Assembly: GCA_016786865.1 (NCBI GenBank)
Contig: JAEUVE010000007.1
Span: 124,001 to 188,000, forward strand
DNA length: 64,000 bases
Origin: Sediminibacterium sp.
GTDB lineage: Bacteria; Bacteroidota; Bacteroidia; Chitinophagales; Chitinophagaceae
Reading direction: 5' to 3'
Each line of letters starts with the position of its first letter. The stretch's first letter is position 1. The notes under the pieces are model-generated. The model ran no database searches. It was not told where the DNA came from and worked only from the letters and a program-made list of their open reading frames with translations. The translations under genes were made by a program, and so were the position numbers. Shown here piece by piece: positions 36,618 to 45,580 of this stretch.

Positions 36618-37462
36618 TGTTGTTTGCCGCTGTTTTCCAGTTGTATCTGTTCTGTATAGCGAACATTCTCAATAACATTCACAAACTGGAGGTTGAAGAA
36701 ATTAGTGGCTGTTTTTATTTTAAGCGTATAAAAATTACTGGAAGGGTCTGCAGTGATTGCAGCAACGGTGCCCACCATCAGGTGAGAAGGGAAATTGGAA
36801 GAATAGGTACTGGTTAAAACGGTATCACCCTTGGTCACTTTAGCACTCTTGGTTACGTTTTTCAATGTAAGGTAAGAAGGGTCTGTACCATCCCATTCTA
36901 TACTGCCCGCAGTATTGTCTTTCTTTAACATGGCACTTACCTTGCTGTTCCGGTGAAGCAGGCTCATTACTTTGCTGATGTTGTCGGTAGATTCTACCAC
37001 AACCCCTACAATACCGGAAGGCCCGGTTACAGCCATCCCTTTATGCACTCCCTGTAAAGCGCCTCTTTCGAGCATCAGGTAATTGTTTTGTAAAGTGTAG
37101 GTATTGCCGATGACTCTTGCGGGCAGGAAAGTATATTTTCTGAATCTGCCCAGAGTATCTCTGATTGTAGTATCCCTTCCCTGTATGCGGGAACTGTCCG
37201 GAGCCTGAAAATTGCCGGACAACTGGTTCCTGAGCCGGGCATTTTCTTCTGCCAGCTGGCGGTTGGTTTCACTAAGCGTGAAATAACTTCTGAGCGTACT
37301 ATAACGGCTGTTGAGGTTGCCGGTTACTTCGTTCGCAGCAGATGCAAAGAAGGTTTCATGGGTTTTGCTGGAGGTCGTTAATAAAATAACGGACACTACC
37401 TGCAACAATAAGAAGCTGATAAAATTGATGTATTGCCGTATGAACAGGAATATATTTTTCAA
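36614..37462 (-). CDS. mreC: Rod shape-determining protein MreC
   Basis: This 282-residue protein has one N-terminal transmembrane helix (about 10-30) and a coiled coil (about 62-80, TNRQLAEENARLRNQL). Periplasmic beta-barrel domains follow, with GMAVTGPSGIVGVVVESTDNISKVMSLLHRNSKVSAML, the typical MreC core. MreC bridges the MreB filament to PBP2. It starts 16 bp after mreB and overlaps mreD. Confidence 0.93.
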   Translation of the reverse strand: MKNIFLFIRQYINFISFLLLQVVSVILLTTSSKTHETFFASAANEVTGNLNSRYSTLRSYFTLSETNRQLAEENARLRNQLSGNFQAPDSSRIQGRDTTIRDTLGRFRKYTFLPARVIGNTYTLQNNYLMLERGALQGVHKGMAVTGPSGIVGVVVESTDNISKVMSLLHRNSKVSAMLKKDNTAGSIEWDGTDPSYLTLKNVTKSAKVTKGDTVLTSTYSSNFPSHLMVGTVAAITADPSSNFYTLKIKTATNFFNLQFVNVIENVRYTEQIQLENSGKQQ

Positions 37463-37478
37463 AGCAGCTCAGAATCGT

Positions 37479-38504
37479 CTATCTCATGATGAATGGAAAG
37501 CGTTGGTAATTTTTCAGCGCAAGTCCGGTACCTCTTACCACACTCTTCAGGGGATCATCTGCAACATGAACAGGCAGCTTGATTTTTGCGCTCAAACGCT
37601 TGTCGAGCCCACGCAGCAACGCGCCGCCGCCAGTCAGGTACAAACCTCTTCTGTAGATATCAGCTGCAAGCTCCGGAGGAGTGGTTTCCAGCGCTTTTAA
37701 AATCGCTTCTTCTATTTTGAAGATACTTTTATCCAGGGCCTCAGCAATTTCCTGGTAGCTCACCATGATTTGCTTTGGAATACCGGTAACCAGGTCACGG
37801 CCGTTTACAGGCATATCATCCGGTGGGTTGTCGAGGTCTTTCATGGCCGCGCCAACATTGATTTTAATTTGTTCTGCGGTACGCTCACCAATTAACAAGC
37901 TGTGGTATCTTCTCAGCGCTTCCATGATGTCTGCAGTAAATTCATCTCCTGCAATACGGATACTCTGATCACACACGATTCCTGCCAGGGCAATCACGGT
38001 AATACCTGTTGTACCACCACCAATATCAATGATCATATTCCCTACAGGCTCTTCCACATCTATTCCAATACCCAGTGCTGCAGCCATTGGTTCATGAATC
38101 ATATAAACTTCTTTTGCGCCAGCCTGTTCTGCACTGTCTCTTACCGCACGCTTTTCTACCTCCGTAATGGATGAAGGAATACAGATTACCATTCTCCAAC
38201 TAGGCGGGAACAATGGCTTTTTGGGGTAAATCATTTTCATGAGTTCCCTGATCATTAATTCGGCAGCATTAAAGTCGGCGATTACACCGTCTTTTAACGG
38301 GCGAACCGTTTTAATGCTTTCGTGCGTTTTCTCGTGCATCATCAACGCCTTCTTTCCAACTGCCAATACTTCCTTCATGTTGTTGCGGTTTAAGGCAACA
38401 ATGGAAGGTTCATTCACCACTACATCGTCGTTGTGGATAATCAGGGTGTTGGCAGTACCCAGATCCATCGCAATTTCCTGCGTAAAAAAGTTAAATAATC
38501 CCAT
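37479..38504 (-). CDS. mreB: Actin-like cell shape protein MreB
   Basis: This 341-residue protein is of standard MreB length. Nucleotide-binding motifs are visible: phosphate 1 DLGTANT at 14-20, connect/phosphate 2 with IDIGGGTTGITVIAL near 165-179, and LTGGGALLRGLDKRL near 290-304. IHEPMAAALGIGIDVEEP is also conserved. It forms membrane-bound filaments that guide sidewall synthesis. It is the first gene of mreB-mreC-mreD-PBP2-rodA-MBL, with a candidate promoter just upstream overlapping the purD 3' end. A rod-shaped cell is implied. Confidence 0.97.
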   Translation of the reverse strand: MGLFNFFTQEIAMDLGTANTLIIHNDDVVVNEPSIVALNRNNMKEVLAVGKKALMMHEKTHESIKTVRPLKDGVIADFNAAELMIRELMKMIYPKKPLFPPSWRMVICIPSSITEVEKRAVRDSAEQAGAKEVYMIHEPMAAALGIGIDVEEPVGNMIIDIGGGTTGITVIALAGIVCDQSIRIAGDEFTADIMEALRRYHSLLIGERTAEQIKINVGAAMKDLDNPPDDMPVNGRDLVTGIPKQIMVSYQEIAEALDKSIFKIEEAILKALETTPPELAADIYRRGLYLTGGGALLRGLDKRLSAKIKLPVHVADDPLKSVVRGTGLALKNYQRFPFIMR

Positions 38505-38544
38505 CGTATGATTCAGTTCTTATAATAATATTAAGCAATACTTG

Positions 38545-38576
38545 CAAAGGTGCTTGAAAATAGTGGAATTAACAAG
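38545..38576 (-). promoter_or_regulatory. Candidate promoter of the mre/rod operon
   Basis: On the minus strand CTTG (38573-38576 complement) is followed after 20 bp by CACCTTTG (38545-38552 complement), a one-mismatch TAnnTTTG box at the correct spacing. It overlaps the last codons of purD and lies about 40 bp before the mreB start. Confidence 0.45.
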
Positions 38577-39855
38577 GGAATTCAAAGCCAATGTCGTTCC
38601 GGTAATACATGTCCTCAAAGGAGATCCGCTTCAGCACATTGCGTGATTTTTCAACTGCGTCACCGATTGTATCTCCGAAAGAAGTAACAGCTAAAACCCT
38701 GCCACCATTGGTGAGCACCTGATCTCCCTCCCGGCGGGTGCCGGCGTGAAACAAAAGACTGTCCTGGTTTTGCAGCAAATCGGCCGGTATGTTAATTGGC
38801 TTATCTTTAGCATAATTGCCCGGATATCCACCACTCACCGCCATAACGGTGGCAGCTGCCCGTTCATCAAAAGAGATATTCGCATCCTGCAGGGTACCAT
38901 TGTCCATGGCAGCAAACAGGGCAACCAGGTCGGTCCGGAGTCGGGGAATCACCACTTCGGTTTCCGGATCACCCATTCTGCAATTGTATTCGATGACATA
39001 TGGCTCGCCATCCACACTGATCAGTCCGAAGAAAATAAACCCGTAATAGGTCAGGTTTTCGCTTGCAAGGCCTTCCACGGTAGGCCGGATGATCCGCTCT
39101 TCTACTTTATGCATGAAAGCCTCATCCATGAAGGGAACCGGGCTAACACAGCCCATTCCACCTGTATTTGGACCGGTATCACCCTCGCCGATCCGTTTGT
39201 AATCCTTGGCATGTCCGATGATCTGGTAATCCGAGCCATTGGTCAGTACAAAAACACTTACTTCTATACCACTCAGGAATTGCTCAATTACCACTTTTTC
39301 GCTGGATGCGCCGAATTGTTTATTTACAATCATTTCGTCGAAAACCTGCAGGGCTTCCTCTGTACTGTTGGCTATCACCACGCCCTTGCCGGCTGCCAGA
39401 CCATCGGCTTTCAGTACCACTGGCAGGCTGTGCCGGCTGATATATTCCCGCCCTTCTGCCAGTGTTTCCGCGGTAAAAGCAGCGTATGATGCGGTTGGAA
39501 TTTTGTGTCGCTGCATGAATTGCTTGCTGAAATTCTTGCTGCCTTCCAGCTGTGCCGCTTCTGCAGAAGGGCCTACCACGATGATGCGCTTCAGGTCCGG
39601 ACGGCTTTGGAAGAAATCGTAAATCCCCTTAACCAGTGGTTCTTCGGGGCCTACTACCAGCATATTAATCTTATATTGAATACAGGCGTCGGCAATGGCG
39701 CCAAAGTCGGTAACGGAGAGCGGTAAATTGGTGCCAAATGCTGCTGTACCTGCATTCCCGGGGGCAATATACAATTGATCACAATGGTAACTCTGGGCCA
39801 TTTTCCATGCCAAAGCGTGCTCTCTGCCGCCGCTGCCTAATAGAAGAATATTCAT
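38569..39855 (-). CDS. purD: Phosphoribosylamine-glycine ligase
   Basis: This 428-residue ATP-grasp enzyme has the start GSGGREHALAWKMAQS, GPEEPLVKGIYDFF (near 70-85), the GLAAGKGVVIANS nucleotide loop, and YNCRMGDPETEVVIPRL near 285-300. All are PurD signatures. It joins phosphoribosylamine and glycine to give GAR in purine synthesis. No other pur genes are present. It is on the same strand as the mre operon, but that operon has its own candidate promoter. A TATTTTCG box lies 17 bp before its start. Confidence 0.97.
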   Translation of the reverse strand: MNILLLGSGGREHALAWKMAQSYHCDQLYIAPGNAGTAAFGTNLPLSVTDFGAIADACIQYKINMLVVGPEEPLVKGIYDFFQSRPDLKRIIVVGPSAEAAQLEGSKNFSKQFMQRHKIPTASYAAFTAETLAEGREYISRHSLPVVLKADGLAAGKGVVIANSTEEALQVFDEMIVNKQFGASSEKVVIEQFLSGIEVSVFVLTNGSDYQIIGHAKDYKRIGEGDTGPNTGGMGCVSPVPFMDEAFMHKVEERIIRPTVEGLASENLTYYGFIFFGLISVDGEPYVIEYNCRMGDPETEVVIPRLRTDLVALFAAMDNGTLQDANISFDERAAATVMAVSGGYPGNYAKDKPINIPADLLQNQDSLLFHAGTRREGDQVLTNGGRVLAVTSFGDTIGDAVEKSRNVLKRISFEDMYYRNDIGFEFPC

Positions 39856-39872
39856 AAGGTATAAATTGGTTG

Positions 39873-39880
39873 CGAAAATA
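39873..39880 (-). promoter_or_regulatory. Candidate -7 box for purD
   Basis: The minus strand reads TATTTTCG, one mismatch from TAnnTTTG, ending 17 bp before the purD start codon. It has the same TTCG variant seen before the second susC and eno. Confidence 0.33.
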
Positions 39881-39925
39881 ACCCATGCGTTTCACTTTTA
39901 TTACTATTTTGAGCCAATTACCAAA

Positions 39926-41434
39926 ATGATTACTATGCCTGAAAAAGTCGGGTCTGCTGCGCATCCAAAAGGTTTGTATGTTTTGTTTGCGACAGAAATG
40001 TGGGAGCGGTTCAATTATTATGGAATGAGAGCGGTTTTGGTACTCTTTATGACCAAGGCCCTGATGTTCGACAAAGTCTTTGCCTCAAATTTATATGGAA
40101 GTTATACAGGGCTGATTTACCTGACCCCGCTGTTGGGTGGCTATGTTGCCGACCGTTACTGGGGCAACAAAAGATCCATTCTGGCCGGTGGTATCATCAT
40201 GGCCATCGGAGAGTTTATTCTCTTTTTCTGTGGAATGCTGTACAAAAGCAATCCGGATATTGCTGCCCTGCTTTTCTTTTCCGGTCTGGGCTTTATGATT
40301 GCCGGAAACGGTTTCTTTAAACCCAATATTTCTTCCCTGGTAGGACAGTTGTATCCTGCAGGAGATAAGCGGACGGATGCGGCCTATACCATTTTTTATA
40401 TGGGTATTAATGTGGGTGGGGCCATCGGGCCATTTGTCTGCGGCCTGGTAGGGGATACCGGAAATCCGGATGATTTTAAATGGGCCTTCCTGGCAGGGGG
40501 AATCGGTATGTTACTCGGTGTGATTACCCTGCAGTTGCTGCACAATAAATATGTGGTGGACCCACAGGGAAAAACCCTGGGTTTAACTCCGGCCAATGTT
40601 TCCCCCAAGTTCTACAAGCCGATTACCATGATTGTTGGGTTGCTGTTGTTTTCGCTGGTAACAATCGGTTTAATATATGCGGATGCAAAAATTTTCAGTT
40701 ACCTGTTTTACCTGCTGATTGCCTGTATCCTGCTGATTGCCTATATCGTGTTCTCCGATAAAAGCCTGAACAGTATCGAAAAGAAAAGGGTAGCGGTCAT
40801 ATTTGTAGTATCCTTCTTTGTAATATTCTTCTGGAGCGCCTTTGAACAGGCAGGAGCTTCCCTTACTTTTTTTGCAGAAGAACAAACCCAACGTGATCTT
40901 GGGTTTTTCCTGGTACCAACCAGCTTCTTTCAGTCGCTCAATTCCATATTTGTAGTTACCCTTGCACCCTTGTTTGCCTGGTTGTGGATTAAAATGGGTA
41001 AGCGGGAGCCGGCTTCTCCTACTAAAATGGCCCTGGGGCTTTTTCTGCTTGCATTGGGTTATCTCTGGATAGCTTTTGGTGTAAAGGATGTTCAGCCGGG
41101 AGTTAAAGTGAGCATGATCTGGTTAACCGGCATGTATGCCATGCATACCAGTGGTGAACTTTGTTTGTCGCCCATTGGCCTGTCGCTGGTGAATAAACTG
41201 GCGCCGGTAAAATTTGCTTCATTGCTCATGGCTGTATGGTTCACCGCCAACGCATTTGCAAGTAAGCTGGCGGGCGTGCTGAGTGCCCTGTACCCCGACG
41301 GTAAAACAACCTATATTGCCGGATTTGCCATTACCAATCTCTATGATTTCTTTATGATGTTTGTAGTGATGGCTGGTGTTGCTTCTGTAATTTTGTTTGT
41401 CCTGGCCTCCAGGCTTAAAAAAATGATGGAATAA
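39926..41434 (+). CDS. POT/PTR family proton-coupled peptide transporter
   Basis: This is a 502-residue protein from ATG 39926; ATG 39935, three codons later, is equally possible. An upstream in-frame extension to 39866 would run into the purD promoter region. The POT signature EMWERFNYYGMR (ExxERFxYYG) opens the first helix. The family's second motif is visible as FYMGINVGGAIGPFVCG, and GGYVADRYWGNKRSILAGGIIMAIG is also typical. About 12-14 helices are predicted. Family members import di- and tripeptides with protons. It lies 30 bp before an OPT-family gene on the same strand, so a peptide-uptake operon is likely. Confidence 0.93.
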   Translation: MITMPEKVGSAAHPKGLYVLFATEMWERFNYYGMRAVLVLFMTKALMFDKVFASNLYGSYTGLIYLTPLLGGYVADRYWGNKRSILAGGIIMAIGEFILFFCGMLYKSNPDIAALLFFSGLGFMIAGNGFFKPNISSLVGQLYPAGDKRTDAAYTIFYMGINVGGAIGPFVCGLVGDTGNPDDFKWAFLAGGIGMLLGVITLQLLHNKYVVDPQGKTLGLTPANVSPKFYKPITMIVGLLLFSLVTIGLIYADAKIFSYLFYLLIACILLIAYIVFSDKSLNSIEKKRVAVIFVVSFFVIFFWSAFEQAGASLTFFAEEQTQRDLGFFLVPTSFFQSLNSIFVVTLAPLFAWLWIKMGKREPASPTKMALGLFLLALGYLWIAFGVKDVQPGVKVSMIWLTGMYAMHTSGELCLSPIGLSLVNKLAPVKFASLLMAVWFTANAFASKLAGVLSALYPDGKTTYIAGFAITNLYDFFMMFVVMAGVASVILFVLASRLKKMME

Positions 41435-41464
41435 GTTTCCGTTTACGATTTCAAAACAAAGTAT

Positions 41465-43510
41465 ATGTCTGAACAGCAAAAAACATTCAAGCCATTTGTT
41501 GCTCCCGAAAGCAAAATGGCAGAGCTGACCGTTAAATCCATTTTAATGGGAAGCCTGTTTGGTGTAATATTCGGTGCCGCAACGGTGTACCTGGCATTAA
41601 AAGCAGGACTCACGGTATCTGCATCCATACCCATTGCGGTGATAGCCATTACGCTGGGCCGAAAGTTTTTAAAAACTACCATACTCGAAAATAACATTAT
41701 TCAGACCACCGGTTCTGCAGGTGAAAGCATTGCTGCCGGTGTGGCGTTTACCCTGCCGGGTTTTTTGTTTTTGTCCTCGCCCAACAGTGCGGAGTATTTT
41801 AATTACCTCACCATCCTGATCCTGGCCATTGTGGGTGGCCTGCTGGGCACACTGCTAATGGTTCCGCTCAGAAAAGCACTGATTGTAAATGAACACGATA
41901 ATTTACCTTACCCTGAAGGAACAGCGTGCGGAGATGTGTTGAAGGCTGGAGAGAAAGGAGGTGATTTTGCCAAAACAGCGTTCTGGGGGCTGGGTGTAGC
42001 TTTTGTATATGCATTGCTGCAGAAAGTAATGCATGTGATTGCGGAAACACCTTACTATGCTACCAAGCACATCAATAAGTTTTTCCCCTCTGCTAAAGTA
42101 AGCGGAGAAATTACACCGGAATACCTTGGTGTAGGTTATATCATCGGACCCAAAATCGGAGGTGTACTGGTTGCAGGTGGTGTTTTAAGCTGGCTGGTTT
42201 TTATTCCGCTGATGTCTACCCTGGTACCTGCGGATGTGATTGCTACCCAATTGATCAAACTGGGTTACCTGGCAGATATTACCAAGGCCGGAGGTAAGGG
42301 AGGATGGGATCCTGTAACGCATCAGTTTGCAGATTATTCTTCCGCTATTTATTATGCTTATATCCGCCAGATTGGTGCCGGTACAGTTGCAGCCGGAGGT
42401 ATTATTACATTAATCAAAACCATTCCTACCATTATTAAATCGGTAAAGGGAAGTGTGGCTTCACTGAAGTCGGAAAATGCAGCTGGTTCCGCAGTAGTTG
42501 CAAGAACAGAGAAAGATCTGAGTCTGAAAATAGTAGGTTTTGGTACACTTGGTCTGATCCTGCTGATTACTTTATTGCCACAGGTTCCCGGAGACAGTAT
42601 TTTACAGAAGCTGCTCATTGGTGTACTGGTGGTTGTTTTCGGGGCTTTGTTTGTAACTGTTTCCTCCAGAATTGTGGGCCTCATAGGTTCTTCCAATAAC
42701 CCCATCAGTGGTATGACTATTGCTACGGTAATGGGTACCAGCCTGATTTTTTTAAGCGTGGGCTGGACAGGACAGGCATTTGAACCTTTGGTGTTGGTTG
42801 TTGGCGGAATGATCTGTATTGCTGCTGCTAATGCAGGCGCAACTTCTCAGGATCTGAAGAGCGGATACATCGTTGGTGCTACGCCCCGTAATCAGCAGAT
42901 TGCATTGTTTGTGGGAGCCATTGTGTCTTCTGTTGTAATTGGTCTCACCGTTAAATTTCTCGATAAGCCCAGTTCCGATATGTTGAATCAGGGCATTCAG
43001 CATGCCATTGGTACTGAAAAGTATCCTGCGCCGCAGGCTACCCTGATGGCTACCCTGATCAAGGGAATCCTGTCGCAGAACCTGGACTGGCAGTATGTAT
43101 TTGCAGGCGTTTTCCTGGCAGTAACCATGGAGCTTTGCGGAATCAAATCACTCAGTTTTGCCGTAGGGGCATACCTGCCACTGGCCACCACTTTACCAAT
43201 CTTTATCGGCGGCGCCATCCGTGGACTGGTTGATTCTAAACAGAAAAAAGAAAACGGTTCAGCTCCTGCTGAGGAAGAAGAACTGGGCAAGGGAAATTTA
43301 TTTGCTACCGGATTGGTGGCAGGTGGTGCTGTTGCCGGTGTTATCATTGCTTTTGTTTCCGGTTCGGCGGGAGGAGAGCAGTTCCTGAAAGCCATCAGTA
43401 TGGAAGAAGGGCTGGTTCATGCATTGTCCGAAGGAGGATATTTCCTGTTGGGAACAGCACTCTTTGCTGCAATGGCAACCATCCTGTATCGCGTGGCAGT
43501 CAAAAAATAA
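41465..43510 (+). CDS. OPT family oligopeptide transporter
   Basis: This 681-residue, highly hydrophobic protein shows OPT-family features: an N-terminal AATVYLALKAGLTVSASIPIAVIA stretch, a TTGSAGESIAAGVAFTLPG motif, LPYPEGTACGDVLKAGE, and later ANAGATSQDLKSGYIVGATPRNQQ. Prokaryotic OPT members (EspB/OptA-like) move small peptides or metal-chelate compounds; the substrate here is inferred only from the adjacent POT gene. About 15-16 helices are expected. It follows the POT gene by 30 bp and precedes the DUF1800 gene by 68 bp. Confidence 0.92.
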   Translation: MSEQQKTFKPFVAPESKMAELTVKSILMGSLFGVIFGAATVYLALKAGLTVSASIPIAVIAITLGRKFLKTTILENNIIQTTGSAGESIAAGVAFTLPGFLFLSSPNSAEYFNYLTILILAIVGGLLGTLLMVPLRKALIVNEHDNLPYPEGTACGDVLKAGEKGGDFAKTAFWGLGVAFVYALLQKVMHVIAETPYYATKHINKFFPSAKVSGEITPEYLGVGYIIGPKIGGVLVAGGVLSWLVFIPLMSTLVPADVIATQLIKLGYLADITKAGGKGGWDPVTHQFADYSSAIYYAYIRQIGAGTVAAGGIITLIKTIPTIIKSVKGSVASLKSENAAGSAVVARTEKDLSLKIVGFGTLGLILLITLLPQVPGDSILQKLLIGVLVVVFGALFVTVSSRIVGLIGSSNNPISGMTIATVMGTSLIFLSVGWTGQAFEPLVLVVGGMICIAAANAGATSQDLKSGYIVGATPRNQQIALFVGAIVSSVVIGLTVKFLDKPSSDMLNQGIQHAIGTEKYPAPQATLMATLIKGILSQNLDWQYVFAGVFLAVTMELCGIKSLSFAVGAYLPLATTLPIFIGGAIRGLVDSKQKKENGSAPAEEEELGKGNLFATGLVAGGAVAGVIIAFVSGSAGGEQFLKAISMEEGLVHALSEGGYFLLGTALFAAMATILYRVAVKK

Positions 43511-43578
43511 ATTGCTTTAAAAAAGAAGATTCCGTTAAACCTTTTTCAAAAAGATTGATCTTAAGGGAAATCATTTTT

Positions 43579-45570
43579 ATGCAACCTCTTCGGTTCATCA
43601 AAGTATTTTCCTTAGGAGCTTTCCTGACGATTGTTACTGCATTTACACCGGCGCCTCAACCAAGTGCGGGGATGTTTAAGCTTCATTTACCCTATGCAAA
43701 GGCAGGCCTTACCCGACAACAGGCAGCTGCTCATTTACTCAATCGTTTCAGTTTTGGCGCCACTCCCGGAGAGCTGGATGCAGTGGTATCGATGGGGCTG
43801 GAAAATTGGTTGCAACAACAATTACAAGCCAGTCTGCCCGATGAGGAACTGAATACGCGGCTGCTGAATGGATACGATGCACTGGCTATGAGCAATGCAC
43901 AGATCGTGAACACCTATGTTCGTCCGGACCAGGCATTACAGATCGGAGTGGCTAAAGGGCTGATCAGAAGAGACAGCATCAGGGTAGCAGCCAATACGGC
44001 TGAATACAGAATGATGATCAGAAACCTGATGGATTCTGCCAACCTGAAACCGGTAAATGAACTTCATCGCCAGTTGATTAATCAGAAAGTGCTCCGTGCA
44101 GCATACAGCAACAATCAGTTGCAGGAGGTGCTGACAGATTTCTGGTTCAATCATTTCAATGTTTCTCTTACCAAAAATCAATCACAGCAATATGTGCTTA
44201 CCTACGAGCGGGATGCCATTCGTCCGAATGTGCTGGGTCATTTCAGCAGCCTGCTCGAAGCTACAGCCAAACATCCGGCCATGCTGGAATACCTCGACAA
44301 TGCTTCCAGTGTCAGCAATGATAATAATGTAGCCAATCCCCGCCTGAAGGCACAATTGCAGAAGCGACTCGAAAAACGTGCAGATCAGCTGATGGAGGAG
44401 GGAAATGCCGCACAGCAGGCAAGACTGATGAAGCAGATTGCAGGTCAAAAAAAGAATGAAGGACTGAACGAGAACTATGCCCGGGAAATTATGGAGCTGC
44501 ACACCATGGGCGTAGATGGAGGATATACGCAGAAAGATGTTACAGAAGTGGCGCGTGTCTTAACCGGCTGGACGCTTTATCCCAACAGTGAGTATGGTGC
44601 AGGCAGCGCTCAGCGGAAAATATTAGAACGGGTGGGTCTGAATACCTTACAGCAGCGGGGCTTTGTTGTACAGGGAGATTTTCTGTATCGTGCCGATAAG
44701 CACGACCAGGGAGAAAAAAATATTTTAGGCCATGTTTTTCCTGCGGGCGGAGGATACGAAGAAGGGATGAGGGTCATTGAACTCCTGAGTACACATCCCG
44801 CTACTGCTGCTTTTATTTGTAAGAAACTGGCTACCCGCTTTGTGTCCGATACGCCTTCCGTTGACCTCGTGAAAAAAATGACAGCGGTATTTCTGAAGTC
44901 TAAAGGAGATATTAAACAGGTATTGATTGCAATGGTAGAACAGGTTGATTTCTGGAAGCCAGCCCTTGTACACGACAAAGTAAAATCGCCTTTTGAATTG
45001 GTGATCAGCGCTATCCGGTCTACCCATGCGGATGTGCAGGATCCATTCCAGGTATTTAACTGGTGTGCAAGAATGGGACAACGCTTTTATTATTACCAGG
45101 CACCCACTGGATTTCCGGACAATGCTGCATTCTGGATTAATACAGGTTCGCTCTTGAACAGAATGAATTTCGGACTGGCATTTGCCACGCAGAAAATTCC
45201 GGGTATCAGGATGAACTGGGCTCAGTTGAACAACAACCATGAGCCGGAAAGTGTGGAGCAGGCATTAACCGTATTCAGCGATATTCTCTTGCCCGAACGC
45301 AACCAGGAACAAAACATCAAACGACTGCTGCCCCTGGTGAAGGATGTTCGCATCGGTGCAAAAATTGCGGCTGCAGCCGATAACGCGCCATTGCAGATGA
45401 AAGAGGAAACAGGTATGACAGAAGATCGTCCGATGAAAAAACAGGAAAGAAAAGCATTGGCTAAAAATACAAAGCAGCCCTTGCAGATGCCATATACTGC
45501 GGGGGTCAACAGTCCGATAGCGCAGGTAGCCGGAATCATCATAGGATCACCTGAATTTCAAAGAAAATAA
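43579..45570 (+). CDS. DUF1800 family exported protein
   Basis: This is a 663-residue protein from ATG 43579; the frame can also begin at TTG 43555, which is less likely. The N-terminus is a signal peptide or anchor (about 8-27). DUF1800 signatures include HLLNRFSFGATPGELD, LTDFWFNHFNV, NENYAREIMELHTMGVDGGYTQKDVTEVARVLTGWT, and the C-terminal IAQVAGIIIGSPEFQ ending. The family has no assigned function to my knowledge. It is widely paired with DUF1501, as here (10 bp gap), implying a shared task outside the cytoplasm. The region around residues 250-300 is glutamine/lysine-rich and probably a variable linker. Confidence 0.9.
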   Translation: MQPLRFIKVFSLGAFLTIVTAFTPAPQPSAGMFKLHLPYAKAGLTRQQAAAHLLNRFSFGATPGELDAVVSMGLENWLQQQLQASLPDEELNTRLLNGYDALAMSNAQIVNTYVRPDQALQIGVAKGLIRRDSIRVAANTAEYRMMIRNLMDSANLKPVNELHRQLINQKVLRAAYSNNQLQEVLTDFWFNHFNVSLTKNQSQQYVLTYERDAIRPNVLGHFSSLLEATAKHPAMLEYLDNASSVSNDNNVANPRLKAQLQKRLEKRADQLMEEGNAAQQARLMKQIAGQKKNEGLNENYAREIMELHTMGVDGGYTQKDVTEVARVLTGWTLYPNSEYGAGSAQRKILERVGLNTLQQRGFVVQGDFLYRADKHDQGEKNILGHVFPAGGGYEEGMRVIELLSTHPATAAFICKKLATRFVSDTPSVDLVKKMTAVFLKSKGDIKQVLIAMVEQVDFWKPALVHDKVKSPFELVISAIRSTHADVQDPFQVFNWCARMGQRFYYYQAPTGFPDNAAFWINTGSLLNRMNFGLAFATQKIPGIRMNWAQLNNNHEPESVEQALTVFSDILLPERNQEQNIKRLLPLVKDVRIGAKIAAAADNAPLQMKEETGMTEDRPMKKQERKALAKNTKQPLQMPYTAGVNSPIAQVAGIIIGSPEFQRK

Positions 45571-45580
45571 AACACGTACA

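Noticed and set aside
38746..39489. 247-codon plus-strand frame inside purD
   Set aside because: Antisense to the ATP-grasp core, His/Cys-rich and not protein-like.
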